Shown piece by piece: positions 1 through 9,021 of a stretch of DNA of 41,288 nt. The stretch covers positions 1 through 41,288 of the forward strand of contig JBMNQS010000010.1 in assembly GCA_050944255.1 (NCBI GenBank). Reading direction: 5' to 3'. The notes beneath the pieces are model-generated. The model made no database searches. It was not told where the DNA came from and saw only the letters and a list, made by a program, of their open reading frames with translations. The stretch comes from JBMNQS01 sp050944255 (GTDB lineage Bacteria > Bacillota > Clostridia > Christensenellales > Maliibacteriaceae). The translations under genes were made by a program, and so were the position numbers. Within the stretch, counting starts at the first letter, position 1, and every line of letters starts with the position of its first letter.

Positions 1-2
1 CC

Positions 3-1559
3 ACCGCACACGATAAAGTATTTGCCTGGCTTATTGCGGCGGGCTGCGTTATCTTTGTGGACTTTGCGCTCTTTGGCGGATTCAATATGGGGTTTTCCAT
101 CGCCTACGCGCTTTTATTCTGCCTGTGCCTTTCGTACCAGGCGAAGGACATGCGGATGACGCCCTTTTCCCTCTTCTGCGGGGCCTACTCGCTTTTGGCC
201 TCGGCGGTGTTCGCCCTGTACGCCATGCCGGGGGTCAACTTCGTGCTGTTTTGTTCCATCGTGCTGGCCGCCGCCGTATTTTTCATCTACGCCTGCGGGG
301 CGGCGCGCTATCCCTCCGGTGGTTATCTGATGCTGCTGGACGGGCTGGCCGCCCTTTTTTACCTGCCGCTGAAATTTGCCGGGAGGCCCTTCGTCGCCTT
401 CTTTTCAAAGAAGATGAATCCGGGCAAGAAGGGCGTGGGCCTGAAAATCTTCGTGGGCCTGCTGGCGGCGATACCGGCGCTGATGCTGGTATTCCCGCTA
501 CTGATGGCGTCGGACGCGGCCTTTGAAAACATCATGAAGCAGGTGCTCAACATACAGAACCTGCCGGAGCTTTTGTTCAAGATACTGCTGGGGCTTGTCA
601 TGGCCATCTTCCTCTTTTCTGCCATGTATGCCATGAAGAAAAAGCGGGCCAAAGAGGATAAAACATATGGCAATCCTTTCAGGGTGCTGCATGTGACGGA
701 CCCGGTGGGGGTCAATGCGGCCATGTCGGCGATCTGCGCCTTTTATGTGCTCTATCTGGTGGCCCAATTGGGGTATTTCTTCAGCGCGTTTTCCGGGTTC
801 CTGCCCGAGGGCTACACGTTCACCCCGGCAGAATACGCCAGGCGCGGGTTCTTTGAAATGTGCGCCATATCCGTCATCAATCTGTTTTTCGTATTCGGCG
901 CGTGCGTGCTGGTCAAACGCAAGAGGGGCAACGTGCCCGCATCCACCCGCACCCTGGCGCTCTTTATGGTGGCCTTCAATATGGTGCTGATCATAGCGGC
1001 CATCTCCAAAATGGCACTGTACGTGGGCATTTTCGGCATGACGCAGCTTAGGGTCTTCGCCTCGGTGTTCATGGCGGCCGTGTTCATCCTTTGCCTGGCG
1101 CTGGCAGTGAGGCTTATCTTCAGGAAATTTCCGTACATGAAGGTGGCGGCGGTGCTCTGCGCCCTGCTGCTTCTGACGGTGGGGTTTGCCGACATCGACA
1201 CATGCATCGCCCGCTACAATATAGCGGCCTATCAAAGCGGGCAGATCAAGGATATGGACGTGCGTACGCTGGGCTACCTGTCGGATTCGGCGGTGCCCCA
1301 CATTGCGGGCCTGCTGGACGACGAGGACCCGGGCGTGCGGCGGGAGGCCAAGGAGGTGCTCAACGAGAAGCTGCGTAGTTCCTACATCGTGCACAAGGAC
1401 GGCACGCTGCAGGCCCGCTGGGCGAAGCGGGACCATGATTTCAGGCTGTACAACCGCAGCGCGGCGCTGGCCAAAGAGACGCTGCTTCAAAACCTGGACG
1501 ATTACTTTGAGTGGATGGACTGGGAATTGAATCCTGCTGAATACTATGAGGACACCTAG
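3..1559 (+). CDS. DUF4173-family integral membrane protein (5' partial)
   Basis: The reading frame is open to the left edge, so the true start lies outside; the GTG at 57 is in the middle of a hydrophobic segment and is not a convincing start. The visible protein has many membrane helices (clusters near residues 20-110, 130-210, 220-290 and 300-390), interrupted by a basic loop (KKKRAKEDK). It ends in a soluble tail of about 110 residues. The segment around LLMASDAAFENI and the overall layout fit the DUF4173 family, whose function is unknown to me. The tail contains one HEAT-like unit (SAVPHIAGLLDDEDPGVRREA). The gene ends at its own hairpin terminator. Family assignment is fairly confident; no function is proposed. 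Confidence 0.75.
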   Translation, partial: TAHDKVFAWLIAAGCVIFVDFALFGGFNMGFSIAYALLFCLCLSYQAKDMRMTPFSLFCGAYSLLASAVFALYAMPGVNFVLFCSIVLAAAVFFIYACGAARYPSGGYLMLLDGLAALFYLPLKFAGRPFVAFFSKKMNPGKKGVGLKIFVGLLAAIPALMLVFPLLMASDAAFENIMKQVLNIQNLPELLFKILLGLVMAIFLFSAMYAMKKKRAKEDKTYGNPFRVLHVTDPVGVNAAMSAICAFYVLYLVAQLGYFFSAFSGFLPEGYTFTPAEYARRGFFEMCAISVINLFFVFGACVLVKRKRGNVPASTRTLALFMVAFNMVLIIAAISKMALYVGIFGMTQLRVFASVFMAAVFILCLALAVRLIFRKFPYMKVAAVLCALLLLTVGFADIDTCIARYNIAAYQSGQIKDMDVRTLGYLSDSAVPHIAGLLDDEDPGVRREAKEVLNEKLRSSYIVHKDGTLQARWAKRDHDFRLYNRSAALAKETLLQNLDDYFEWMDWELNPAEYYEDT

Positions 1560-1599
1560 GACCGGGACCCGATGTGACTGAAAATTGATCCAAACAAAA

Positions 1600-1622
1600 A
1601 GCCCCGCGAATTCGCGGGGCTT
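1600..1622 (+). terminator. Intrinsic terminator after the DUF4173 gene
   Basis: A perfect GC-rich palindrome (AGCCCCGCG / CGCGGGGCT around AATT) lies about 40 bases after the stop codon at 1559. It has little T-run of its own (TTC). Repeat copy A begins only five bases later, and its first hairpin may add to termination. Confidence 0.75.
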
Positions 1623-1626
1623 CAAA

Positions 1627-1912
1627 CTGTCAAAAAATCCTTTTGGGGATTATTAGGGGGCTTTAGCCCCCTAATTTTAATTCTGTGGGCAAGGCTGCGA
1701 GCCGAATCCTCGCGTTTCGAAGGCAACCGCCGAAGGCGGCTATTGGCCGCAGATCGACAAACCCAAGGGGGCCGACCCTGCGCGGCCGCAGCCCAGGCCT
1801 GCCCTTTAGGGTGCTCCTTTCAGGATTTTCCGGCCGCTGCAAAGACCCGTTCATCGGTTTTTGCAACAGGAAAAGTCCTGGCATACCCGTCAAAAACCAT
1901 GGTTTTTGACGG
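1627..1912 (+). repeat. Dispersed structured intergenic repeat, copy A (286 bp)
   Basis: This is one of four related copies (others at 10108-10298, 23485-23827 and 40178-40528). It starts CTGTCAAAAA and ends in a perfect 26-bp palindrome (CCGTCAAAAACC / GGTTTTTGACGG). Inside are a TTAGGGGGC/GCCCCCTAA hairpin followed by TTTTAATT, a CCGCC/GGCGG hairpin, and a CTGC..GGTTTTTGCA stem. Compared with copies C and D it lacks about 68 bp in the middle (after CTCGCGTTTCG). A 74-codon ORF here is partly shared with copy D but broken in B and C, so it is probably not coding. Confidence 0.85.
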
Positions 1913-1918
1913 CCTTGA

Positions 1919-3223
1919 TTATGCGTTTCGTATGGCGGCCAGCGGCGAGAGCTTTGTGGCCCTGCGCGCCGGGTAGTAGCCCGCCATCACGCCCACCAGC
2001 ACCGAGAAGATCAGCGATACCAGCATCAGCCAGGCGGGAATCACGCTGCGCATCATGGACAGTTCCCCCGTGCCGCCGGAGATCAGGTAGTTGATCAGCG
2101 TGGAGACCCCGAAGGAGAACACAATGCCCAAAAGGCCCCCGATCAGGCCGATCATCCCCGCCTCAAACAGGAACATGGCCCCAATATTGCCTACGCGGCA
2201 GCCCAGCACCTTCATGACGCCGATCTCGCGGGTGCGCTCATAGATGCTCATCAGCATGGTGTTGGTGATGCCCAGCGCCGCCACCAGCAGCGATACCGCG
2301 CCGATGGCCCCAAGAAGCGTCTGCAGGCCCCGTGACTGCTCCTGCATGGAGTCGATGATCTCGGCCATGGCGAATGTCTGGTACCCCATCTGCCGCAGCT
2401 CATCCTGCACCGAAAGCACGTTGCCGATGTCGTCCACGAACACCGCCATCTGGCTGTACTGCGTCAGGTCGATCCCCTGGTAGGCGAAGATCTTGCGGTT
2501 ATCCTTCTCCATCTTGCGCAGCGACTCGATGGACATGATCAGGTAGCTGTCGTATTCGCTGTTGCTGGGAGTTATCAGCCCCTTGATGCTGCCCTTGTAG
2601 CGCTTGGGAGCGGGCAGGTCCGGGAATTGGTCCGGATTTTCGGCCATGTACGAGTCGCCGGCCAAAATGTTGTAGCGGGTGTTCAGCCAGTCGATGTCCG
2701 GTCCGTTCTCATTCCATGTCCATACGTAACTGGTGGGATCGTAAAAATTCTGCTTGGCCCAGGAGCCCAGGAGCATGTCGAAATTGGCGCCGGGAGAAAG
2801 GGTGGTGCCCTCCTGGATCTCGATGCCCAGCTTGGGCAGGTTTTCCGGATCGATGGCCAGAATGCTGCCGCCGTACTGGTACTTGCCCGCTTTGATGGTG
2901 ATACCCCAAATATTGTAATAGCCCACCGCGTCGGAAACGTGCGCCATGGCGCTGAACTGCCGCACCGTATCGTCGGTCAGGGCGTTCTCGCTCGAACCGC
3001 CGCCGGGCATGCCGTAATAGCCGCCGCCGTATACGTCGATGCGGCGCAGAGAGCCCAGGGATTCCAGCTCCTCCACATAGCCCTGGTTGATGCCCACGCC
3101 CAAGGAAACCATGATGATAATGGCCGCGGTACCGATCACCACGCCCAGCACCGTCAGCACCGTGCGGAGCCGCCGCCGCCACAGCGACTGCAGCGACATG
3201 GCCAGAAGATCAGTCAATCTCAT
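1919..3223 (-). CDS. MacB/FtsX-type ABC transporter permease
   Basis: This is a 434-residue inner-membrane permease of the MacB_PCD plus FtsX architecture. It has one N-terminal helix (TVLTVLGVVIGTAAIIIMVSLG), a periplasmic-type domain of about 250 residues, and three C-terminal helices near residues 305-425. It pairs with the ATPase at 4825-5550. The chosen ATG at 3223 gives the family N-terminus (MRLTDLLAMSLQSLWRRRLRT) and has GGAAG upstream; a 20-residue extension to 3283 is unlikely. The start overlaps the preceding gene by 14 bp, so the three genes are translationally coupled. Transporters of this shape usually move peptides, antibiotics or lipoproteins, or act as mechanotransducers; the substrate is not known. 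Confidence 0.9.
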   Translation of the reverse strand: MRLTDLLAMSLQSLWRRRLRTVLTVLGVVIGTAAIIIMVSLGVGINQGYVEELESLGSLRRIDVYGGGYYGMPGGGSSENALTDDTVRQFSAMAHVSDAVGYYNIWGITIKAGKYQYGGSILAIDPENLPKLGIEIQEGTTLSPGANFDMLLGSWAKQNFYDPTSYVWTWNENGPDIDWLNTRYNILAGDSYMAENPDQFPDLPAPKRYKGSIKGLITPSNSEYDSYLIMSIESLRKMEKDNRKIFAYQGIDLTQYSQMAVFVDDIGNVLSVQDELRQMGYQTFAMAEIIDSMQEQSRGLQTLLGAIGAVSLLVAALGITNTMLMSIYERTREIGVMKVLGCRVGNIGAMFLFEAGMIGLIGGLLGIVFSFGVSTLINYLISGGTGELSMMRSVIPAWLMLVSLIFSVLVGVMAGYYPARRATKLSPLAAIRNA

Positions 3224-4847
3224 AGGCTTGTTCTTCCTTCCGCCGTTTTGCGCGCCTGACAAGAGCGGTGACCACGACGGCAACCGCCGCTACGACGCCA
3301 AGGCTTACCCAGAGCCAGGTCAGGTTCCTACCCTGCGGCTCCGGCTCGGGTTCCACGGGCCAGGGGTCAAACCCGCCCGAATAAGACTCGATGGTGATGT
3401 CAAAGGCGAACTCCTGAGAATACTCCTCGCCGAATTCGTCCTCGTAGGTGAGGATGATCCTGCCGGAATTGAACTCGGGGGCAGGCACCTCCATGCCCGG
3501 ATCCTCCATGCCCGGATCAACGACCACGCCGCCGGGCATGGGTTTGGCTACCGCCGGCCTGCTCAGGCTCATGGGCTGGGCCAAATCCTCAGCCTCCCGG
3601 GGAAGAATGTCCACGTCGCCGTCGGGCAGTATATCCATGCCGTCCTCGGGCGCATCCGATCCGCCGTCGCCCGTGCCCGCAATGTACCCCATGACGGGCG
3701 TGACGTAGATTTCATTATTGGCCGAAGCGCCGGGCTCAATGTTGCCCGCAAAATAACTGGACTCAGGCATCAGCCCGTTGCACTCCAGACGCACCATGGC
3801 ATTGTAAATTTTGGATTTGCCCAGATTGTAGATGCTGATGGGAATCGAGAAGCTCTGGCCGTCCATCACCGCCGAGGGAATGGCGGGATCGTCCATGACC
3901 ACCCGAAGCTGCTGCCTGATGGTGATGGTGATGGTCTCGGTAAGGGTGTAGGAGGTGGCCTGCGCGTCGTCGTACTCCATCGTCAGCGTAATGGGATGGC
4001 TCTTGGCGGGCGCGTCGGGACGCACCTGCAGCTTGATCTTCTGCGAAGCGCTGGCGCCGGCCCTCAGCTCGGCAATGAACAGGGAGCTTGTGCCCTCGTA
4101 GGGAATCAGTACGTTCTCCTCGGAAGAAAACGCGATGCGGGCGTTCTGAATCCCTCTGGATTTATGGGTATTGGTCAGCTCGATCTCCAATTCAAATACG
4201 TCGCCGGAAAAAATCTCCCCGGGATTGGCCTTGTAGGACGTCACCACCAGCTTAGGCTGGTGCTGGGGCAGCGGCGTCGTCTCGCCCGTAGGCTGCGTGC
4301 CCTGCTTGGCCAGCTTGACGTAGACGGTGAATTCCTGCTGCGCCGTCTGGCCGTTCTGCTGGTAGCTGGCAATGAACGAAACCGGATAGTTGCCGTTGTA
4401 TATGTTGCTGCCAATTTTTAAATTATCAAATCTAAATAAGACGGTCTCCTTGCTGGCAATGCCGCTTTGAGATTTCCCCGTCTCAAACGAAACCGGCTTT
4501 TTTATCAGGTTTTTGGCTTCAAACGGGAAATTGGCGTCGGACGACGCGTTTTGAAGCGCCACGGTCACGTCCGTCAGCGCGTCGCCGGACCTGTTCATCA
4601 GCGGCAGGTAAATATCCACGGTGCCGCCCTTTTTGTCGTCGGTGGGCGTGTAACCGCCGGAAAAGGACGCGCCGCCGTCATCGGGCACCTTTTTTGTGGC
4701 GTTGATCTGCAGCGCGTTGCCGGCATCGCCGGGCACTCCCGGACCGGGATCGCCGTTTTCATCCTCGTCTGTCGCCAGCGCCGGAGCCGCAAGACCCACA
4801 AGAAGCACCAGCACCAGGATAAAGCTAAGCCATTTGATTCGTTTCAT
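3210..4847 (-). CDS. Secreted, membrane-anchored CARDB/NEW3-like protein of an ABC operon
   Basis: The 545-residue protein begins with a signal peptide (KRIKWLSFILVLVLLVGLAAPALA) cleaved near ALA-TDED. It continues with Asp/Gly/Pro-rich sequence and several beta-sandwich-like segments containing phrases such as FELEIELTNTHKSRGI and SIPISIYNLGKSKIYNAMV, typical of CARDB/NEW3-type extracellular domains. It ends in one membrane helix (LWVSLGVVAAVAVVVTALV) and a basic cytoplasmic tail. ATG 4847 follows GGGGGA. It lies between the ATPase and permease genes and overlaps both, so it is probably the extracytoplasmic accessory subunit of this MacB-like transporter. It takes the place where Gram-negative systems carry a MacA adaptor, but shows no visible MacA similarity. 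The role is inferred from context. Confidence 0.8.
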   Translation of the reverse strand: MKRIKWLSFILVLVLLVGLAAPALATDEDENGDPGPGVPGDAGNALQINATKKVPDDGGASFSGGYTPTDDKKGGTVDIYLPLMNRSGDALTDVTVALQNASSDANFPFEAKNLIKKPVSFETGKSQSGIASKETVLFRFDNLKIGSNIYNGNYPVSFIASYQQNGQTAQQEFTVYVKLAKQGTQPTGETTPLPQHQPKLVVTSYKANPGEIFSGDVFELEIELTNTHKSRGIQNARIAFSSEENVLIPYEGTSSLFIAELRAGASASQKIKLQVRPDAPAKSHPITLTMEYDDAQATSYTLTETITITIRQQLRVVMDDPAIPSAVMDGQSFSIPISIYNLGKSKIYNAMVRLECNGLMPESSYFAGNIEPGASANNEIYVTPVMGYIAGTGDGGSDAPEDGMDILPDGDVDILPREAEDLAQPMSLSRPAVAKPMPGGVVVDPGMEDPGMEVPAPEFNSGRIILTYEDEFGEEYSQEFAFDITIESYSGGFDPWPVEPEPEPQGRNLTWLWVSLGVVAAVAVVVTALVRRAKRRKEEQAYEID

Positions 4848-5550
4848 TGGAAATTTCCCCCTGTTTGTTTTCAATGATATCCACAATGGATCCGTCGGAG
4901 AGTTTAATCATGCGGTCCGCCAGCTGCGCGTAGTTGATATCGTGGGTGACCATCACCACGGTTCTGCCCTGATCGGCCGAAAGCGACTTCAATAAGGTGA
5001 GGATTTCCCGGGAAGTGTGGCTGTCCAGGTTCCCGGTGGGCTCGTCGGCGAAGATGATGTCCGGATCGGTCACCACTGCGCGGGCGATGGCCACCCGCTG
5101 CTGCTGGCCGCCGGAAAGCTGGGTGGGCCTGTGGCGCAAATGCTTGGACAGCCCGAGGGACTGCAGCGTCTTGATGGCGCGCCTGCGCCGCGCCGCCGGG
5201 CTGATGCCGCAAAAGATCATGGGCAGCGCCACGTTTTCAAGCGCGGTTAAATGGGGCATAAGGTTAAAGGACTGGAAAATAAACCCGACCTGCTTCTGGC
5301 GATAGACCACCAGACGGTTTTCACTTAATTTTTCGATGTGCTGGCCGCCCACCACGATCTGTCCGCGGGTGGGCCGCTCCAAGCCGGCCAGCATGTTTAA
5401 AAGCGTGGATTTGCCGCTGCCGGAGGTACCCGTAACGGCGCAGAACTCACCTTTTTTGATTTCCAGGTCCACGTCGCGCAACGCCTGAATGCGCGTCTGG
5501 CCGATCCGGTAAATCTTGGTGAGCCCGGATGTGCAGATGATGCTTTCCAT
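4825..5550 (-). CDS. MacB/LolD-type ABC transporter ATP-binding protein
   Basis: The 241-residue nucleotide-binding subunit has a Walker A at residues 41-49 (GTSGSGKST), a Q-loop (FIFQSFNLMPHLTALENV), the signature LSGGQQQRVAIARA near 143 and Walker B plus D-loop (IIFADEPTGNLD). The H-switch is in VMVTHDINYA. This is the MacB/LolD/YknY subfamily. ATG 5550 is preceded by GGAGGT at a nine-base gap. The 3' end overlaps the secreted-protein gene by 23 bp. It energises the permease at 1919-3223. The last 15 residues are a non-conserved polar tail. Confidence 0.93.
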   Translation of the reverse strand: MESIICTSGLTKIYRIGQTRIQALRDVDLEIKKGEFCAVTGTSGSGKSTLLNMLAGLERPTRGQIVVGGQHIEKLSENRLVVYRQKQVGFIFQSFNLMPHLTALENVALPMIFCGISPAARRRRAIKTLQSLGLSKHLRHRPTQLSGGQQQRVAIARAVVTDPDIIFADEPTGNLDSHTSREILTLLKSLSADQGRTVVMVTHDINYAQLADRMIKLSDGSIVDIIENKQGEISNETNQMA

Positions 5551-5641
5551 AAAAAGTTGACCTCCAAAGCCCGGATGACTATAACTTAAGACGAAAGACA
5601 GATGAAATGGGTTCCCGCTACCGCTGGGAAAAGTTAAATTT

Positions 5642-5671
5642 ATTATACTGTTTTGAAACGGGGCGCGTCTA
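5642..5671 (-). promoter_or_regulatory. Predicted promoter of the MacB-like operon
   Basis: On the minus strand TAGACG and TATAAT are separated by 18 bp, about 90 bases ahead of the ATPase start. The -10 is perfect and the -35 matches at four of six positions. Confidence 0.5.
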
Positions 5672-5772
5672 TGGAAATCAAGCGACTTAAGAAAGATTTA
5701 ATAATAGGGAGGGATAAAAGAAATGATTTTGTGCCCGGCCGGGACCTGCCATGGCTTTTTAGACCGGTTTTC

Positions 5773-5801
5773 TTGACAATAAGGGGGCAACGGACAATAA
5801 T
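5773..5801 (+). promoter_or_regulatory. Predicted sigma-A promoter of the aminotransferase-tyrS operon
   Basis: TTGACA and AATAAT are separated by exactly 17 bp, about 50 bases before the aminotransferase start. The 300-bp gap 5551-5850 holds this and the divergent promoter and no convincing gene. Confidence 0.75.
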
Positions 5802-5850
5802 AGATAGAATAAGGAAATAAAGGCCCGGAATATGGGCGGGATGAAGGTGC

Positions 5851-7038
5851 ATGATGGACTACAGGTTCGCAGAACGTATGGGAGATATCTCGGGGAACGC
5901 CATCCGCGAGATATTTAAGCTCTTGGGCGATCCGGAAATGATTTCCTTCGCGGGGGGCATGCCCTCGGCGGAGAGCTTTGCCTGCGAGGATCTGGCGCAG
6001 ATCGCAAATGAACTGCTGCGTGAAAAGGGCAGGACCATCCTGCAGTACGGCGCCACGGAGGGCTACTATCCGCTGAAGGAGGCGCTGGTGCCGTTTCTTG
6101 AAGATAAGGGCGTGAGCGCCGCGCCACAGGATATGCTGATCATCACCGGCAGCCAGCAGGGCATTGATTTAACGCTCAAGGCGTTTATCGATCCGGGGGA
6201 TGTGGTGCTGGTGGAGCGGCCCACGTACCTGGCGGTGCTGCATATTTTAAAGACGTACCAGGCCCGGGCCGTGGGGGTGAACCTTCAGGCCGATGGCGTG
6301 GATTTAAACGAGCTTGAGGATAAGATGAGGAAACACCGTCCCAAGCTATTGTATCTGGTGCCCACGTTCCAGAATCCCACGGGGCGCACCACCAGCCTTA
6401 AAAAGCGAAAGGCCATCGGCGAACTGGCGGAAAAATACTCGGTGGCGGTGTTCGAGGACGACCCGTACCGGGACCTGCGCTACGCGGGCGAGCCGCTGCC
6501 GGCGCTCTACGGGCTGGGCAATCCGGAAAACATGATCTATTCCACCAGCGTATCGAAGCTGATTTCCCCGGGATTGCGGGTGGGGGTGGTGGTCTCTCCG
6601 CCGGAAATACTGCGCAAGCAGATTATCGGCAAGCAGGCCACGGACGTGCACACCGCCATTTTGAATCAGGCCATGGTGGCGGAATTCCTGAAGAGGGGAC
6701 TCTTGGCGCAGCGGCTGCCGGCGGCCATCGGGCAGTACCGCGCGCGGCTGGACACGATGCTGGAGGCCATGCGGGAGCACTTCCCGCAGGACGCCTACTA
6801 CACGGTGCCCCAGGGCGGACTGTTCATCTGGGTGGAGCTGCCCGGGAAGATCGATACTACGAAGATATTCCCCAGGGTGGTGGACGCCAAGGTGGCCTAC
6901 GTGCCCGGCGAGCACTTCTACTGCGACGGCACCGGCCAAAACACGCTGCGGCTGAATTTTTCGGCGTCCAGCCCCGAGCGTATCCGGCGCGGGATTCAGG
7001 CGCTGGGAGAGGCTTTGAACGATATTCTGGGCGGATAG
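5851..7038 (+). CDS. PLP-dependent aminotransferase, class I/II (2-aminoadipate / aromatic type)
   Basis: This is a 395-residue fold-type I aminotransferase. N-terminal features are ISFAGGMPSAESF and LQYGATEGYYPLKEAL. The PLP-binding region includes GSQQGIDL, a YLVPTFQNPTG segment and the Schiff-base lysine K236 in STSVSKLISPGLRVG. The family includes 2-aminoadipate transaminase (LysN-like) and aromatic or multi-substrate aminotransferases that are also the C-terminal half of MocR regulators. Here there is no winged-helix domain. The substrate cannot be fixed from sequence. Two ATGs are adjacent (5851, 5854); GAAGGT at 5841-5846 fits the second slightly better. It is followed 27 bp later by tyrS, which suggests but does not prove a link to tyrosine metabolism. 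Confidence 0.9.
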   Translation: MMDYRFAERMGDISGNAIREIFKLLGDPEMISFAGGMPSAESFACEDLAQIANELLREKGRTILQYGATEGYYPLKEALVPFLEDKGVSAAPQDMLIITGSQQGIDLTLKAFIDPGDVVLVERPTYLAVLHILKTYQARAVGVNLQADGVDLNELEDKMRKHRPKLLYLVPTFQNPTGRTTSLKKRKAIGELAEKYSVAVFEDDPYRDLRYAGEPLPALYGLGNPENMIYSTSVSKLISPGLRVGVVVSPPEILRKQIIGKQATDVHTAILNQAMVAEFLKRGLLAQRLPAAIGQYRARLDTMLEAMREHFPQDAYYTVPQGGLFIWVELPGKIDTTKIFPRVVDAKVAYVPGEHFYCDGTGQNTLRLNFSASSPERIRRGIQALGEALNDILGG

Positions 7039-7065
7039 CCCGCCGCTATAAAACGAGGGAGAGTT

Positions 7066-8295
7066 ATGAACAGCGTATACGACGTACTGAAGGAAAGAGG
7101 ATTTATCGCGCAGGTGACCCACGAGGAGGAGCTTCGGAAGCTCTTTGAAACCGAGCAGGTGACCTATTACGTGGGATTTGACCCCACCGCGGACAGCCTG
7201 CATGTGGGGCACTTTATCCCGGTGATGGCCATGGCCCACCTGCAGCGCGCCGGGCACAGACCCATCGCTCTGGTGGGCGGCGGCACGGGCATGGTGGGGG
7301 ACCCCTCCGGAAAGGCCGACATGCGCCAGATGCTCACCACCGAAGCCATCGACCACAACGCGGCGCGCATCAAGGAGCAATTGAGCCGCTTTCTTGATTT
7401 CTCCGAGGGTAGGGCGCTGATGGTCAACAATGCCGACTGGCTGCGCAAGCTCAACTACATCGAGTTCCTAAGGGACGTGGGCACCCACTTCAGCGTCAAC
7501 AGGATGCTGGGGGCGGACTGCTTCAAAATCCGTATGGAGAAGGACGCGGGCCTCTCGTTCCTGGAGTTCAACTACATGATCATGCAGAGCTACGACTTCC
7601 TGCGCCTTTACAGCGACTACGGCTGCAAGCTGCAGATGGGCGGCGACGACCAGTGGAGCAATATCCTCTCGGGCGCCGACCTGATCCGGCGCAAGGAGCA
7701 GGGACAGGCCTACGGCCTCACCTTCGCGCTTCTGGTCAACAACCAGGGCGTGAAGATGGGCAAGACCGTGGCCGGGGCGCTGTGGCTGGATGGGCAAAAG
7801 ACGTCGCCGTACGACTTTTACCAGTACTGGCGCAACGTGGAGGACGACATGGTGGAAAAATGCCTGGCGCTGCTGACGTTTTTGCCCATGGACGAGGTGC
7901 GGCGGCTTGGGGCGCTTGAGGGCGCCGAAATCAACGAGGCCAAGAAGATACTGGCCTTCAAGGTCACCGAGGTGGTCCACGGAACCGACGAGGCCCGGAA
8001 GGCCCGGCAGGCGGCGGAGGCCCTCTTCGGCGGCGGCGGGGATGATGAGAGCATACCCACGGTGGAATTGACACGGGAAGAATTTGACGAAAACCGCCGG
8101 ATCATCGATCTTTTGGTGGTTGCCGGGCTGTGCCGCAGCAAGGGCGAGGCCAGGCGCAACGTGCAGGGCGGCGGCGTCAGCGTGAACGATCAGAAGGTGG
8201 ACTCCATCGACTTTATGGTGGAGGGCGCACCCGGGGCGGACATCATGCTGCGGCGCGGCAAGAAAAACCACCGCCGCGTACGCATTAAGGAATGA
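7066..8295 (+). CDS. tyrS: Tyrosyl-tRNA synthetase
   Basis: The 409-residue cytoplasmic class I synthetase charges tRNA-Tyr. The HIGH motif is HVGHF (residues 46-50), followed by LVGGGTGMVGDPSGK. The tyrosine pocket is represented by NYMIMQSYDF and GGDDQWSNI, and the KMSKS motif is KMGKT starting at residue 230. A C-terminal S4 RNA-binding domain occupies about residues 340-409. Length and motif order are normal for the bacterial enzyme. GAGGGAGAG precedes the ATG. The stop codon overlaps the next gene (ATGA). No T-box is visible upstream, so unlike proS in this window it appears to be expressed from the aminotransferase promoter. Confidence 0.98.
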   Translation: MNSVYDVLKERGFIAQVTHEEELRKLFETEQVTYYVGFDPTADSLHVGHFIPVMAMAHLQRAGHRPIALVGGGTGMVGDPSGKADMRQMLTTEAIDHNAARIKEQLSRFLDFSEGRALMVNNADWLRKLNYIEFLRDVGTHFSVNRMLGADCFKIRMEKDAGLSFLEFNYMIMQSYDFLRLYSDYGCKLQMGGDDQWSNILSGADLIRRKEQGQAYGLTFALLVNNQGVKMGKTVAGALWLDGQKTSPYDFYQYWRNVEDDMVEKCLALLTFLPMDEVRRLGALEGAEINEAKKILAFKVTEVVHGTDEARKARQAAEALFGGGGDDESIPTVELTREEFDENRRIIDLLVVAGLCRSKGEARRNVQGGGVSVNDQKVDSIDFMVEGAPGADIMLRRGKKNHRRVRIKE

Positions 8296-8954
8296 GCGCG
8301 CGGCCGGGCAGCTACATCTCCCTTGCCGGAGCCGGCCGGGCGCAGAGCGTGGTGGACAAATCCCGCTTTATTGCCTTTGCCGCGCCGATTGACGGCGAGG
8401 CGAACGCGCTTCAAATCATCGAAGGGATCAAACGCGAGCACAGGGACGCCAGCGCCCACGCCTACGCCTACATCGACGGGTACGCGGGGAACCTGCGGCG
8501 ATTTAATGACGGGGGCGAGCCCTCCGGAACGGCGGGCCTTCCGTTGCTGGACTTTATGGCAGCCAAAAATTTAACCCGGTGCCTGTGCGTGGTGACCCGC
8601 TGGTTCGGCGGGGTGAAGCTGGGCAAGGGCGGGCTGATCAGGGCCTTTGGCGGCTGCGGCATCCAGGCCATGGAAGACGCCGGGTTCGCGCTGTACGAAC
8701 TGACGCAGAGGGCGAAGGTTTCATTGCCCTACGACCTTCTGGGGAAGGTGGAAAACAGACTGCTTGCCACCGAGTACCGGACGCTCTCTACCGACTACGC
8801 TGGCGGCGTGACGCTCTTAATGGCCGTACGGCTCAGGCAGTTTGAGGCCTTTGGGGCCCAGATGCTGGACTGGACAGGCGCCAGGGCGCGGATCACCCGG
8901 GAGGGCGAATCGGATTATGAGCCGTGGCCGCTGCCGGAGACGGACAATGGCTGA
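8292..8954 (+). CDS. YigZ/IMPACT family protein
   Basis: The 220-residue protein has the UPF0029/IMPACT N-terminal fold: DKSRFIAFAAPI, HAYAYI, NDGGEPSGTAGLPLLD, VVTRWFGGVKLGKGGLIRAF. A shorter C-terminal domain (about residues 140-205) follows the usual YigZ architecture. The family is widespread and linked to translation or nucleic-acid binding, but its biochemical role in bacteria is not settled. The ATG overlaps the tyrS stop by four bases, so the two are translationally coupled. Confidence 0.93.
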   Translation: MSARPGSYISLAGAGRAQSVVDKSRFIAFAAPIDGEANALQIIEGIKREHRDASAHAYAYIDGYAGNLRRFNDGGEPSGTAGLPLLDFMAAKNLTRCLCVVTRWFGGVKLGKGGLIRAFGGCGIQAMEDAGFALYELTQRAKVSLPYDLLGKVENRLLATEYRTLSTDYAGGVTLLMAVRLRQFEAFGAQMLDWTGARARITREGESDYEPWPLPETDNG

Positions 8955-9021
8955 ATCGCTCATCACATGTGTACATCCATTACAAATTTAGTTTATAGCA
9001 AAATCGACAGGAGGCAGCAAC

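Noticed and set aside
1685..1909. 74-codon ORF in repeat copy A, similar to one in copy D (40237-40467)
   Set aside because: The similarity follows the shared repeat DNA. The frame is broken in copies B and C, the C-terminal parts differ by frame, and there is no ribosome site.
1627..1912. Group II intron, CRISPR or integron attC explanation for the repeats
   Set aside because: No GUGYG start, domain V or reverse transcriptase; no repeat-spacer array; no attC core sites. Only the hairpin-adjacent placement is shared with group IIC introns.
2627..3259. Plus-strand ORF of 210 codons opposite the permease gene
   Set aside because: It is the antisense shadow of the permease, with His/Ala/Gly-biased composition and no start signals.
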